A DNA stretch of 64,000 bases. Origin: Onchocerca volvulus. Its lineage: Eukaryota > Nematoda > Chromadorea > Rhabditida > Onchocercidae. The stretch is from contig HG738138.1 of the NCBI GenBank assembly GCA_000499405.2, positions 10,414,888 through 10,478,887 of the forward strand, in the 5' to 3' direction. The position numbers were made by a program, and so were the translations under genes. Below the pieces are notes generated by a model that ran no database searches, had not been told where the DNA came from, and saw only the letters and a list, made by a program, of their open reading frames with translations. Shown piece after piece: positions 1-13,741 of this stretch (the first letter of the stretch is position 1; the number at the start of each line of letters is the position of its first letter).

Positions 1-838
1 GCCTTCAATACATTTCCCGTTTGATGTGCAATTATTCGGGCATTTACCATAAGCAAAAGTAATGTTGAAACCAGACATGTTAAATGCCAAATCACTGAAG
101 AAATAAACAAGCGCTTTGCCAGATTTGATGCTCACTTCTCTACCAGAGATAACACCACTGAAACATGGTGCTTTGAATAATGGAATATATCTTCATTATT
201 TTTCGAAATGTTTACATATACGTAAGGAAGGAAGTGAACTAAAATCATTATTTTTTCAAGCCTAAAGTATTTTATCGACAATAAACTTTCACGGAAGTAC
301 TCAGAATTTTGACGAAATAAATTTACAATTGCTTCCACTATGAATGAACACTTGGCTTGAATGATCCAAGTTCACACTGCTATAACACAATGATAATGAT
401 TTATAATGCACCTAAATGCTGCTAGCTGATGGCTTCTAGTTCCTGTTCCATCATATATGTACAAATGATCCCAGCTACATTCGGTAACTAGCGAATCAAT
501 CCGCAACAACAACGCGCCTTTCTTTTTCTCATTTTTAATAATCCACATGCAACGCGAGGACGAACTGTAATTGCGTGGCCCATCCGTCAGCAATTCATTT
601 TCGTCCGTCAACCTTAAGCAAATATGATGCGAATCCAATTGTCCCTTCTTAACTTCTCCAACCAGGAAAGATTTTGGAAAGCAAGTAACAAATTAAAACA
701 GATTACAAGTTTCGTCCATGACATCTATCACATTGAACGCCACCCCAACCAGCGAAACAACGACACTTTTCATTCTCACATTTACCCTGATAACACGGCT
801 TGTTATCGCAGTTTTTTGAGACAGACGCAGACCCAATT
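1..838 (-). CDS. Attractin-like protein, EGF and CUB exons (partial, runs off left edge)
   Basis: Three minus-strand exons join in phase: 707-838, 412-612 and 1-157 (the last is cut by the window edge). The first encodes an EGF-like module with the cysteine pattern CDNKPCYQGKC...CRCFAGWGGVQCDRCHGR. The second and third encode a CUB domain with the attractin hallmarks TDGPRNYS, TECSWDHLYIYDG, then ALVYFFSDLAFNMSGFNITF and CPNNCTSNGKC. This order and spacing match attractin and attractin-like transmembrane proteins (C. elegans tag-53), which act in guidance, neuronal maintenance and ubiquitin-linked receptor control. The kelch, PSI and membrane segments would lie left of this window. The signal-peptide exon must lie above 838 and I could not place it with confidence. 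A weak candidate is the hydrophobic minus-strand stretch near 1945-1900. The family call is strong from the CUB motif; exact paralogy is inference. Confidence 0.88.
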
Positions 839-3800
839 CTGAATTATAATCTTAATCATATTCTGAAATATTGTCATGAATGTAATATGAAGAATAATCA
901 TTCTTCTGTAATTCACACAATGATTAAAAAATTTACACAGCAGTTAACGATTCAAAATATTAATTTATTATTAAGCAAGGAAAATAAAAAGAAAAAACAA
1001 AAAATGTCGGCAATATTAACACGAAACAAGATTATACAAAACTTTACTTGTCAGAGTAAATGCAGCAATAATAGTTAAAATAAAAACACTAAAAGAGAAA
1101 CCGTTCGATGTGTACACTAGAGTAGATTACTGTAGATGCATGAAGGAACATCGCAGCCAATAAGGCAGCACCCATCTCATATATACATTATTATATTTTG
1201 AAACAGCAACACCGGCGCTGTAAACCAAAACTACAAGCAATATGATGATGAATATACACTTTTATATCTATCTGAATTCATCGCTGGAAAAAATATAATG
1301 TTTTCGAAATGCTCTCCATAGCACTTCATCAATTTACCCATTTAAAACACTTACTTCAAAGGCCAAAACCGTTCCATTTTATAATTACCGGAAAGAAAAA
1401 CGGAAATATAATCGGCACAAAACCCCACCTAGTACATTGTTAAAAACCCTGAGAGAACGCTTATATGTCAACTGTGAACAGCAAGGACGAGTCGTCATCT
1501 CGTTATTTCGTGGTTCCGGGCGAACAACTCGATTCTACCGTATAAATTGTGGTACCGTTGGATGATCCTCTGCTTCCGGACCTTCTGTTCAGGAAGGAGA
1601 AGGAATAAACGGAGAAAATGGGATTCGTTTTTGCAATTTTACGACTTCTGGTCCTATGGATAATGTTGGGATGATTTCCAACATCATTATACTCGTCTGA
1701 TTCTACAAGTTAAAATATATTACAGATTTCTTACCCATTATTATGGATTTTACAAGGACTCTCTCGAACAGAGAATGTTCTTTTCATGTATCATTCCGGA
1801 AAGTGATATTTCAGTTGTTATTGCTGAACGGAGATTCACCTTCAGCGGTCTTATTCTTGGTGATGTTGATAACAATGTATGTTGCCTCACTACTCTTAAA
1901 ATGAGTAGGACCGGATAAATCCGAAAGACAGCAATAAAGAAAAATAAGAAGTTTCCTTGAAATATTCTAATCATTTGACTTCTGATAAGTACTCTGCACA
2001 ACTTATGTAGTATTTAACCCAAAATAATGCTTCTTTTTAGAAATTCCAAATAAGCTTCTGGGCAATGAGTTCTCTCCGTCTTCTCGAACTTCTTTTACCT
2101 GCTGAAAATCCAATATTCTGAAATGACGTGAAATAAAAGAGCAAATTGTGAATGATGATTTGTTCTTTTATTGCTTATTACTGATTGAAAACTTAAATAA
2201 GGCTTATTTTTGTTTTTTTTTGTTTTTTTTTTTACTGTGCTGAAATTAAAAGTCTGAAATAAACTACATCAGTTATTTTCAAATATTTTTACATTGTCGC
2301 AATCTCTCAATTATTCAGTAATTTCATTTCTACTGAATTTTCCACAAAGTACCACAATTTTGTAATGGCGCGTAGTAATCCCAGAAAACATATCTCACAT
2401 TCCATATACTTTCTGTCTTTTTCACGACAAATCAGAAAGCAAAACTGCCCCGATCTCCGATATAGTACGTTATTTATTAGTTTAGAGCAACTTACTGGTT
2501 ATTGTTCATAATGATCACATTATCACTTTCCTGAAAAGATTCTATGATGCAGCCATTTCAACCAGTTTTGTCAATCCATTCGTTAGGCTTTCGGGAACAA
2601 AACCCTAAAACTGATTATTATTGAATTATATATACATAATGTTCATTCTTTGAAGCTACAACTATTGAGATTTCAGAAATCATCTGCTCGAACATCTGAT
2701 AGATTCTAAGAGGTGTTCATAATTAAGCCTGATAATAATGATGTTGACAGCTTTCAACGACTTTTAAATTTCGGTCCAAGTTCATGATCTGAAAGATGCA
2801 TTTAATGAAGCGCGTTTAGAATAGCTGACGCAATAGTAATGATATTCAATAAAGGATATTTTTAGAATGCTTAATCTGACAAAAAATCTGTTGTGAAATA
2901 GTATAGGTTTAAATGACGCTTTTTAAAATGTTTTCTTCACAAAGGATCTTATGACTCCATTGACCTCATAATTTTTAAATCAATTTATGCCCATCTCCAG
3001 ATCTGAAAATAGGTATGCAGTATTTTACAGCTTTGCATAGTCTGGATTTCACTTTAAAATTTTAAATTAAAATTTTTAAAGCAAAAACTGGGAAGAAAAT
3101 TTATCTGAAAGTATGAGTTGATGATAACGATTTGTGAGAAACATCAGAATTCTTACTAATAATAATAAAATAATTTCCTTTTCATAAGACGCTGGGAAAT
3201 TAAAAAAAAGTTCAAATAAATGAAAATATGTTTACGCACCCAGAAAACTTTTAAACTACAAAATTACCAAGCATGCCTCATGCTTCCGTAAATAGATGTA
3301 AATATGGAAGATGAGAATGCTGGTAATTTCCTTTTATAATTTAAAAGGAAAACGAAAAAAACTTCGTGGAAGAATGGGATATGTACGTTTCGTTTTATTT
3401 CTTCCTAATATTATATCATAGAAACGCAAATATTTGCATGTGATTCGTTGAGTAAGAAAGCAATTTTATTTGAAAAGAATGAGACAGACGTGACTAAGTG
3501 TGATCAATATTTATTTCTGAAAACTTTTATTTTGCATATGCTGTAATATTGCATCACTTCTTTTTCATTCTTTTTTTTTTTTTTTTTTTTTTTTTTTTGT
3601 GGGATTTTCAGAAAATAAACAATAAAATTCAAGAACTTTGTTTAAAAACAAACAGTATTGGAAAAAAAAAAAAAAAGTGGAAGAGACTGGACAAATATTT
3701 CGATGAATGGGGAATTATCCAAATAACAAACGTCATTACTAATATTTCGTCATTTCATTTCTTCCAAAAAAAAAGCCATCACCTTTAATTCCATTTCGTC

Positions 3801-5930
3801 TTAAAATTCACTTCACTTTTTCTACAATCTTATAACATAATTATCGAGTCTTGACTACACTACATCTAGATTGAGTTATTCTAGTTCCTAGGTCTACCGA
3901 AGTTAGATGTCCGGAGTTTTCAAAATTAAGTAAACTTCAAATTATGAGGAAATAAGTGGCAAAATAAATATATCATGGTTCATATGAAGTTATATAGCTC
4001 TTTATACTAAAAATCTCAAAAATACAGCAACATAATTTTCAGGCGGACATTTTGGAAGCTATTAATTTCTTTTTCTTTTATCTTCCAGTGGTTTTTTTTT
4101 TCCTTTTTTTTTCGAACTTATATTGATTAAAAACTATTTCAAATATGTAGAATATTGAAGTAATCATAAATATTCGCAAGTCATTCGAAGATTTATTTGA
4201 AACATATCTATCTTTGGAAGTAGTTTTTTTTTTCTTTATGCTATAAATTTCGGTTAGAAAACCTTCTGATATTCCAAAGTAAAGTAAGGTATATAAGAGT
4301 ACAAGAAATGGATAAGATTTCTAAAAACAAAAACTTTCTTTTTATCGTCAAATTATGCCTGCTGTTATTTCTCACGGACATGTTAGAAAAATGCAAAAAG
4401 AGTAACATATTTATTACGGATCTATTTTTCCGAGGATTTAATTATAGGAAAGAATTAGCATTAACTGTGCGACGAAAAAGTATGTTGATTAAATTTGAAG
4501 TTATTGGACGTCATAGAACAACAACAAATCATATGTAGCAAGAAATTCATGCTCGCTTCCGGACAAGTTAGATGAAAGAAAAGCTTCGAACTGAACATGA
4601 AACTCTGAAATTGTAAAAAGTTGTAGATGAAGACAAAACTTAATATTCATAATCGATTATTTTCAACTGAAGTTTTTGTTAAATAAGAAAACCATCCCGA
4701 TAAATTGCTTATGAAAGAATTATGGAAAAGTCATTGTTTGAACAATTCAGATAAAACAGATTTGATTATCGAGCTCTACTGAAAATTAGAACACTTATGA
4801 GAGTTCTGTAATTCAAAATTTCAAAGGGTAAATTTTACTGGCAGCTTAACTGTAAAATTGATTAAAAGAATAGTTAAGCAAGCTAACACCATTAACTTCC
4901 CTCGGACATTGAATACAATCGGTTCGTTATGGCGTACAGCTGCGATATCAGTAAGTAATGCATTGCATTGAACGTCCATAAAATCCTCGACTCTCCCGCA
5001 CTACAGCCGAATCATCCGCATGAAGGTGGAAATTTCTAACTGACAACTATATAAGCATTTTAGTTAGCTGTGTTATCAATTCTCTCTTGACACTTCAAAT
5101 TTCCCACACCTACTGAATGATTGCACTTTGTGTTTATCATACCGCTTGCTGCAAGCTGATCTATCCTGTCAGTCATGGCTAGTACTGTGCGGTTTGTACT
5201 GCAATCCTAAAAAAAATACATTACAAAAAAATCAATTGTATCAATTGTAGTACTATTACTATAATATCATTCCAGTTTAATAATTTAAAATTTATATTGA
5301 TGTTTAATTTTCGATCGATCATTTTTCCTGAATCACAGTCCATTATGTGTCTTGTTTCCAAAATTTACGTTGAACTATTTGATAATCATCCTAGATCAAA
5401 AAATTTTTAACTATTGCAAATGAAGTTAAACAAAAAATACATCATTTTATGTCAAGATGACATAAAATAAATGGCCCTAAGACAAATATGAAGACTTATT
5501 ATATTCCTTACCAACAAAAAAAAATAATTTTCTCTCTTAAAAAAAGTGGTTGTCTCTCTCATAAAATTTGAATATTTGTCAAAATTTCTTAAATTTCCGA
5601 TTTTACATGTAAACAGTTCTCGGAGTTCCACATCTTTGTCAGAAATAAATATCTTTCACACGTTCTACTTTTATTATAACAATCCAAGTTAAAAAATGCG
5701 CGACAAAAACGAGAAAGAGTAAGATATTATAAAAGTATAGGATTGCAAACTTTGTTTTAAATTTCATTAACGCGTTAGCATACGGCCACTCCTATCGGTT
5801 TGATCTTATTGCGATCAAATTCCGTATACTTCTGGAATTTATAGGTTCCCTGTAGAAGCTATAAAATATAACGACAGTGGGAATAATTAATTTCGAATCT
5901 CTATAATAATATTCTATTTTTTATTATCAC

Positions 5931-5931
<1 letters not shown>
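839..5931. other. Upstream/intronic DNA of the attractin-like gene, no firm gene
   Basis: This AT-rich stretch presumably holds long 5' introns and the promoter of the attractin-like gene. The block 1480-1640 is noticeably less AT-rich than its surroundings. On the plus strand it holds a tiny ORF of 18 residues resembling a signal peptide (MGFVFAILRLLVLWIML). Near 4880-4950 a plus-strand open segment ends in a perfect donor (A|GTAAGT at about 4949). None of these has a recognisable partner exon. Confidence 0.4.
5444..5468. repeat. Perfect 11-bp inverted repeat with 3-nt loop
   Basis: ATTTTATGTCA (5444-5454) is followed, after the loop AGA, by its exact reverse complement (5458-5468). The stem is AT-rich and lies in non-coding DNA, so chance is possible but not favoured. 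Confidence 0.7.

Positions 5932-5993
<62 letters not shown>
5932..5993. repeat. (AAT)n microsatellite
   Basis: About twenty uninterrupted copies of the trinucleotide AAT run through this interval, with degenerate AATA-rich DNA continuing to about 6240. It lies between the attractin-like gene and the GOGAT relic and is non-coding. Confidence 0.95.
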
Positions 5994-5995
<2 letters not shown>

Positions 5996-7040
5996 AATAA
6001 TAAAATATCATAAAAAATAAAGTAATAGGGCAATAAAATGTTTTGCTAATTAAGCAATACGATGGATAGTATGATAATAAAATAATACGGTAATAAATAG
6101 TGCAGTGATGAAGTGATAATAGAAATAGTACGGAGATCAAATAACACAACAAAAACAGTAATCGGTAATAAAATGGTACATTAACATAGTTCAGTGATAA
6201 AAATGGTACAGTATTAAAATAATACGGTAATAAAATGTATGAAGTTTCCTAACCTAAAGCTTATTCATTGCATCCGTTACAGAAGAGAAAGAATATGGTC
6301 AGCATATTTTATTGTTTTAAAATCCAAATATTTTGATCTATAATCCAAAATTTAAGAATATTTTGATCTATGACCAAAATTAATAGGAATTTCAATTCCA
6401 TTTTAAAACTGAAAAAAGCATTTTAATATAGGTCAGTATCAAAAAAAAAAATAATAGCTTCCGGGAATTTTAGATATTAATGAAAGTATCAGATGGGTTT
6501 GCTATTTTGTTCGATTAATTACACAAATTTAAAAAGGCTTAAAAATTAACAATCTGGACTGGAATTTTTAAAGAATTTTCTACATTATGACATTCATTCG
6601 TCCAATAAAAAATTCCATCTACGAATCATTTCAGAATTCAATACATTCGCTAACCTCAGTGCAATTGTGAACAGTCGATATCTATGACCGTATAAAAATA
6701 ATTTCGGTTGCCGATCGCGATCACGGTAGAATTTTAAACGGTTACTAATGCCCAGTAATGGTTACAGCACGCTGATTCCTCCAGTGTAGCGCGCGTGCAG
6801 CCCTGGACATCTAAGGGCATCACAGACCTGTTATTGCTCAACTTCATGCGTAGCTTATAGTTTATAGATATTTCGATAAATTTCCAACAAACGTTGCAAG
6901 AGAGAGAAATTTGTTTCATGTTTTATACTTGCACTACTAATTTCTGAAGCGTTTCAGTTTCAAAAAAATTGCATTATTTTAGCTGATTAGGTTCATTGGC
7001 TCTTTTTTTTTGTTGATATTCTGCTAGCAGAAGAAAAATT
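5994..7040. other. DNA upstream of the GOGAT relic
   Basis: No coding exon is seen. A TATA-like TATAAAAA lies at 6691-6698, about 340 bases before the first GOGAT start codon. A T-rich AG (near 7028) lies just before the ATG at 7041, as a trans-splice acceptor would. These are probably remnants of the former GOGAT promoter. Confidence 0.3.
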
Positions 7041-10000
7041 ATGGTACTGTTGAGCGTCGAACAAGTGGAAAAAGCAAAAAATGATGGTCTTTATGCTACC
7101 CATCTTGAGAAAGATTCATGTGGAGTTGGTTTTGTGACATCAATACGCGGCAACGCCACCCATCAAGTAACAATAATTTTTTATCTGTATAAATTTTCGA
7201 ATAAAAGCCTTAGTTACCAATTCTTCTTTCTATTAGTATTAAAAAACAGGGAAACTATTATTTGGTTCAAATTTTAAATCATTTTAAAATTAATTCGACG
7301 AGGAATGACAATACGATTATCAGCATAACAGCCAAACAATTGTTAAATTTTAATTACTTTGGGTTTAAAAATAATTTTTGGACGAATTATTTTACATTTT
7401 TTAGATTTTACGCAATCGTCGAACGATGTTAGAACGTTTGGTACATTGTGAAGCTTGCGCTTGCGATAGCGATTCCGGTGATGGTGCAGGCGTAATGACT
7501 GCTATACCGGATGCGCTGTATCGGAAAGGTCTCAAAAAGTGACTAAATATCATAACTTTTATTTTCCACTTTAATTCTCGAATCAGCTTTCTACTCTCTT
7601 TCAACTGCTCTCCGATGCAGAACATATATATTCTAAATAAGTCATAAATATAATATGAGGATAATTCTGATTTATGATAATTTTTCTGTATGCTTCAGTG
7701 TTTTCGGAATTCTACTGCAGCAGTGAAGAAGGAATCATATAACATTCAGTTGGCGAATATGCGACGGGTTTGCTATTTTTTAAAACGATTCATACGGATA
7801 AGCTATTGAGGCATTCACAGATTTGGCTAAAGGTTGTAATTTGACAGTAATTGCTTGGCTTAAATTAGAAACAAATCCGGAAAAAGTCGGAGCTGAAACA
7901 AGCAAAACAGAGCCAAATATATGACAGGTTCATTACCACTTTTGCTATCTTCTTTTACTGATTCTCAAATGCATTTGCTTTTTTCACTTTATCTTGAATT
8001 ACACTTCTTAAACTTTATTTTTCATTTTTATCTTCGGTTACCGAATATCTAATCTCCTTTCAGGCATTTGGTAGCACCGTACACTGCCACCTGATAAGGA
8101 ACTCTTTCAACGCAACGTTTATTTGTTGCGAAAACAGGCGGAAACACAGTTGGCAAAACAAAAAATTGAATGCTATGTTGTTTCTCTCAGCAGTTCAATA
8201 ATTATTTATAAGGTCGGCTAGAGATCGATATTTTATTTTGGTGACTAACTTTTTTTTCTGAAATATTGTATAATAAATAGTGAATATCCTTTCTAGATTT
8301 TAATTGATAAAAGTCCACATTGAATGAATTCGGAAACATTGCTTGCAATACCATATAATCAAGAATACACGAAACTAATAATTAAACAAACCGTGATGAT
8401 TGATATACTTCTTTTCTTTTATCATAATTTCAAAGTTAATTTACACCGACTCAGCTCTATCAGTATTATTCCGATCCAACAAATCCGGAATACGAATCAT
8501 ATATGGCGATGGTCTACAGTCATTTTTAAACCAACACATTTCTGTTATGATCCAGAGCACAACCATATAGGTTAATATAATATTCAAAACAAAAACAAAA
8601 AAAAATATGTATAATTGCTTGCCGAACATAATTATTCAGATCCTTCCTCTTTCAAGAAGTCTTACCCATTCAGAAGCTACCTGTATTTCCTATTTATGTA
8701 CCCTTCCAAAAAAAAAAAAAAAAAATTCGTAAACAACAGAGCTTTGTGCGCTTCTTAATGACACCGGGAATTTTTTTTTTTTAATACGGTAATTTTCAAA
8801 ACTTACTTTGGATTTCAATGACTTCAATCCATTGGCTGCTAATAATTCCTTCTATCCGATTAGTTAATACATTTTGTTTTTGCGTGAAAATTTATTACGA
8901 AGTTTTGAAATCTACAGAATAGTTGCTCATAATGGTGTAATTAATACTTTGAGTGGAAATATCAACTTAATGCATGCTCGCGAAGGCTTGATGAAGAGCC
9001 ACGCATACGGCAGTAATCTCCAGCTTTATTCTTGTAAAAACTGGCTACAAAACATCAGGCAAGAATGCTAAGACATCAGATTGACATTTTTGAAAAAAGA
9101 AATAAAATTCGTCGTACTAAACTTCATTTAGAATTTTTTTTTTTTCGACGCGGAGCAATAATTCCAATGTTTCATCAGGTATCCCGTAGTCGAAAGCGAT
9201 ATGTCAGATTCGGAATGTTTCATAATGTATTGGAATTTTAGTGCACACTGGTAACCGTTCCTTGCCAGAAGCGCAATAACAATGGTTCCAGAAGACTGGA
9301 AAAGCGACTAGGTAATTGTGGAACAGGCTAAGTAATTCAAATTCTATTAGCTCGTTTCACTTTGGACGAAACAAGGAAAAGTCTTTAGCTATATGAAGAA
9401 GCAAATTAAGATGCCGGATTTTTCGCATCTATTTCATTTCTTTTTAAATTCCACTTATATTGAATTGACATAACATATTTTTGCACCCAAAGTTTCCTTG
9501 AGCTGGACTACAGTTCATGGAAAATACTAGATCTGCACGGGTGAGAAAAGTTATGATAGGTTATTTTTTGAAGTCAGATTATATGAGATTGCAGCCCAAA
9601 AAGAGTGTTAAATTTCATAGAAGGCTAAATACGACCATGTCTTTTAATTAGTTGTTATTGCTTGGTATGTTTTCTTTGATTGAGGTTTTTGTTTTGTTTT
9701 ATTTTTTGTTATTTTATTATACTTGTCATTTTTTCTTGTGTTTAAATAATTGTCCTTGATTAGGAAATGGCTTCGGCAAGTGGGAATTTTATTAGTGGAC
9801 TGCAGTGCTTACGGAGCCAGGGGATGGACCAGGTACACATTCCACTTTTTAATGTATCACGTATCGTCAGTTTATGACCATTTTGATATTCTAAATTCCT
9901 TAAAAAATAAAGTGAAATGTCGGTTGGCTAGGTTTGATTTATTGATCCTTCAGTAAAAAAAAAAAAAAAAAAAAAAATGTAGCACTAATGACATTTTCGG

Positions 10001-10138
10001 ATGAACGTTATTTTGGAGCAATTGTGGATGGAAGCGGCTCGAGACCAGCTCGTTTCTATATCACCAAGGATGAGCACATTTTCTTGGCCAGCGAAGTAGG
10101 TATAGCAGATTTAGCAGAGATAAATATCGCACGAAAGG
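7041..10138 (+). pseudogene. Glutamate synthase (GOGAT), N-terminal amidotransferase part, decayed
   Basis: Exons spell the class II glutamine amidotransferase half of GOGAT. 7041-7167 begins MVLLSVEQVEKAKNDG and keeps the nucleophile motif KDSCGVGF. 7404-7541 carries SDSGDGAGVMTAIPDALYRK, with the usual HRGA read as HCEA. 7745-7927 carries GEYATG and FTDLAKGCNLTVIAW. 8090-8221 carries LLRKQAE and IECYVVSLSS. 8459-8580 resembles NPEYESYMAMVHSRFSTN. 8917-9040 carries IVAHNGVINTLSGN (normally HNGEINTLRGN). 9750-9830 and 10000-10136 carry RPARFYITKDEH. In-frame stops occur at 7799-7801 (from CAA), 7922-7924 (from CGA), 8527-8529, 8548-8550 (from TGG) and 9793-9795, plus a frameshift near 7785. 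Several lesions are C-to-T or G-to-A. The enzyme would make glutamate from glutamine and 2-oxoglutarate; this copy cannot make a full protein. Confidence 0.9.
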
Positions 10139-12170
10139 TTGGATATTGTTAAATATTTCAAATTTCATTTATAAATATTGCACAAACTTGAATCTTTTGT
10201 TTTGTCTTATAATTTGCTACCTGTATCAATTAGTTCTTAACTACTTTGCAAACCATTAATTTAATTGCATGTTTCGCTATTCAGATTTGAGAATGAGGTT
10301 GAAGAATCTACCAAAGTTTAAATCTTTTCTCACTGTTAGCACAAAAAACATCTCTACGCTCTGAAGTTGTAGTAATAGTGATATTAATAATTAATGGACA
10401 GTAATTTGAAATTTATTTAATTTCGAACTAATTCTGAACCACTGAGAAAAGCTCTATGTGAGCAAAGACCACTATTTATTAGAAGAAATTAGAAAGAAAA
10501 AGGTTGAATTACTTAATGACTCAGAAAGTTGCTTATAAAACAACGGATTAAGACAAATGCCTGCCAAACCTCATTTCGACAAAATATTTTGTGCTATTTT
10601 TGAATGAAAAAAAACTTCAAATTTTTGATTGAATTTTTCAAATTTTTAGTGAATAGTAACGAAATTGTTTTCATTATTTTTAGAAGAAAAAGAAATAAGA
10701 AGTAATGTGATTTGAAAATGAACAATTGTTGAAAAATAATAATTTCCTCTAAAAAAAAAAAAAATTAGCAGAGAAAGAGGTGAAATGGAAAGAATGAAAG
10801 GAGAAACGTAAAAAAATCAATGATATTTATTTGTAATATACAAAAATTATTAGAATGATAAAATCGATGAATAGGCTATTTTTTGAATATTGTGGGTTAT
10901 GATAAATTTTATAGTGAACTTGAGAGGTATGAAATAATCGTTCCGCATGATTGTACTTTGTTGGGAGAAAAGGGTGGAAAATTTAATTTACTTCACATTT
11001 CTGATGTTGTTTTTCACTAAACGAAATCATGCGTTTATATTACATCGGACAGAAGCAATTCGTAACGCCCACTGACATTTTAAAGGTCACATTAAATATG
11101 CAAAATAAAATGAAGTGAAGCTTAAAAAATGTGTCTGATGATAACATATATTACGAAGTGACTGAAAAATGATATTATAATATTGAATTTGATCAAATCA
11201 GTGGTACCAAATGAAATTTATCAGAAAAAAAAAAGTTAAAAAGCACAGTGAGACATAACTATTTTACTTTCGAAAAAAGCAGATTACTACACTTTATTCA
11301 TAAAAGTTGTAAGTAGAAGATATTTTTCATTAAAATTTATAAATGAAGATATTTTTTTTTCGACTGCTTCCTAACTTTTATACGGGCTTCCAATTTTACA
11401 TCCTTAATTCTTACGTAGAAAATCTTTGATAAATATAAAACTAATATTCTAAATACTACGTATATAAGTCAATAAATTTCGCAAAATAATGTCATTGAAT
11501 GAGATAATTCACAATGTGCAATGTAATAGTTTTAATTCATAATCGGAAATTACGCTGAGTGGAATGATCGATGGCGAACCAGTAGTATCACGATTGAATA
11601 GGTTGTGCATAATGCAGGATAAAGCAATCATAATTGCAGCTTAGTGCACTATCTATACCATCAGCAAGACCTGACTGCTACATATTAGCCATCAACAATA
11701 CAAATAGAACCATTATGACTAACGATATGTAGTGTTGTTTATATAACACTTTTTTTTCAACGTTAATAGTTCTTGTTCAAGCTTCTTCTTTCAATGTTAA
11801 TAACTTCTTGCTTAAGTCTTTTTTTTTTTTGAATTTCTTCATCAACTGTTAGCTAAAAGCCCCGAAGAAAATCTTCAGTAGAAAATTTAGCCCTAAAGCT
11901 ATCAGTTATACTAAAATCCTATTGGCTTACATATTAGTACACCATTTGCATCCGTTTGATACTAAACAAATGAAGCTTTTATTACAAAAATTCAGTGAAA
12001 CAAAAATCAAGTTTTAGCTTCACCATGTATCTTGAAAAATTCTGTATGTATAGAAATTGATACAGTATGCGTAGAAATTGATAAAATTTCTATCTTATTC
12101 ATATGAAGTCATTATTTCCCGTACTTCATCATAGCATCAAGCGGTTAAGAATCAAATAGAACCTCACGAA

Positions 12171-12463
12171 TTACTTAATATTATCGTACGAATTATTGTA
12201 ATCACTAATAGGATGTTTTATCGTAGAAGTTACCGTAGCTGTTACTGCTGTCCATGCTGCCACTTTTATCGTTTTGTCGCGACATGGCTGGGCTGACGCA
12301 TGCAAAAAATCATTTAGCTCGATTCGGTTATTCAAGCGTATAGTATCACTACGTTTACCAAATCGCATAATACCAAGATGTGATCGTATAAAGCGAATTG
12401 TTTTATATTTTTCCTCTGATCGTTTTTCATGCCAACAAGTGCTACTCTTGCACTCAGATCGAT
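12171..12463 (-). CDS. Candidate FMRFamide-like peptide (FLP) precursor exon
   Basis: A splice acceptor (GATATTTTAG, minus strand) opens an exon that reads to a stop at 12171. It contains SHLGIMRFGKR (12383-12351): an RF followed by Gly as amide donor and a dibasic KR cleavage site, the grammar of FLP neuropeptides. An Arg precedes the peptide, and YKTIRF with an Arg two residues later sits just before it, like a worn second copy. The pair resembles the flp-2 arrangement, in which two PIRFG peptides are separated by KR. From memory, C. elegans flp-2 and its GOGAT gene are close neighbours (clone W07E11), which would fit this position inside the GOGAT relic. No signal-peptide exon was found, the core PIRF is altered, and only one clean GKR remains. 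It may therefore be a decayed flp-2, a diverged FLP gene or chance. Confidence 0.38.
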
Positions 12464-13677
12464 CTAAAATATCAGTAGAATAAAAGCAGGTAATCATAAT
12501 CTGTCCAACAGCATTGTAAACTATTCAACAACATTCGTTTTAATGGAATACTGTAGTATAAAATGAATTTTAATGAAATCTTTTCGACCTGATGTAGTCT
12601 ACTAATACTATCTATCTTTTTCCATTTATTGGAATTATTTCATTAAAGTCTTTCTTAGGTTGCTTTGAAAAAAATTTATTTTCTTTGTAATTTTTGTAAT
12701 TTTTGAGAATAGAAAAGATAACTGGAGGCATTTACAAGATTTTCTAAATTATTTCTTTCATTTTCAAAGTTTTTCAGAAATTCTAATTTTTTTAAAATTT
12801 TTCCGCCAGAATAAAATAATAAATTGATTTCTTCAATTTTCAAATAGGATGAGCATACTTTGTTTTAGTCTCGAATGTGTCGACTTTTTCAAAGTGCCTT
12901 TAATAACTTCAATTTCAACTTGTTGCTAACTTGTACTTTTTTTTTCTTGAGAAACTTGGAGTACTAATTTCTGCTAGAAGAACAAAAAAACTTTATCGGT
13001 CAAGATTTAAATGGTTTGTATTTTGTATTTACCAAATGTAATCCTATATCTGTGCTGGCTTGCCTTAAAATAGAAGACTTCATCTTCGTAAGAATTTCTT
13101 TGAAAAAAATTGCCGGAATTCTTCATATTTGTCTTTCATTATTTAATAATTCAGTAGAATGATTTTTAAGATTTGAGATCAAAAAGAGATTTAACAGTTT
13201 TATATACTGAAGCTTTATTACCTGAAATTAGAGCAGAAACTTGCATGTAACAGATACTAACAGTAAAGAATATAATAATTATGGTGGTGAATGGATTCAT
13301 ATATGGAAAGGACAAGGAAGGTAATAAAAATGACAACAGAAGGAGAGTTCAAAATGCAGCTATCCAGGCAGCCTAGTAGAATATCCAAGATATGCTTGAC
13401 CCAAATATTGGGCCTATTTTAGAGATAGCCTATATGTGTCTGCAATTTATTCATTTCATCTAAGCCTGTTACACAAATTTTAGCGAATATATGTTCAAGC
13501 ACATCGCTGAATCAATGTATAAATTATGCTTATGTATATGTTCTGCGTAGAAATCTAACATACGTAATAATCTTCGGATACAAAAATACTTACAGATAAA
13601 AGTAAAAGAATTGATTAAAAAATTTTTTATTTAGATATTATTCTGCAGTTATAATCTATTTTACATTTGTAATCTAA

Positions 13678-13741
13678 TTATTAAGTTCCTCAGTTTCACC
13701 TGTCATCTATTATTAAGTTCCTCAGTTTCACCTGTCATCTA
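13678..13741. repeat. Perfect 32-bp tandem duplication
   Basis: Two identical 32-bp units (13678-13709 and 13710-13741) beginning TTATTAAGTTCC stand head to tail. Their complete identity implies a recent slippage or duplication event in non-coding DNA. Confidence 0.95.

Noticed and set aside
1750..2001. Minus-strand ORF with a hydrophobic start as the attractin signal-peptide exon
   Set aside because: No donor of the required phase (two bases before the exon at 838) could be placed, so it is only mentioned as a candidate.
12274..12483. 69-codon plus-strand ORF over the RFamide-like exon
   Set aside because: No family signal, and the opposite strand has the splice acceptor and the RFGKR motif.
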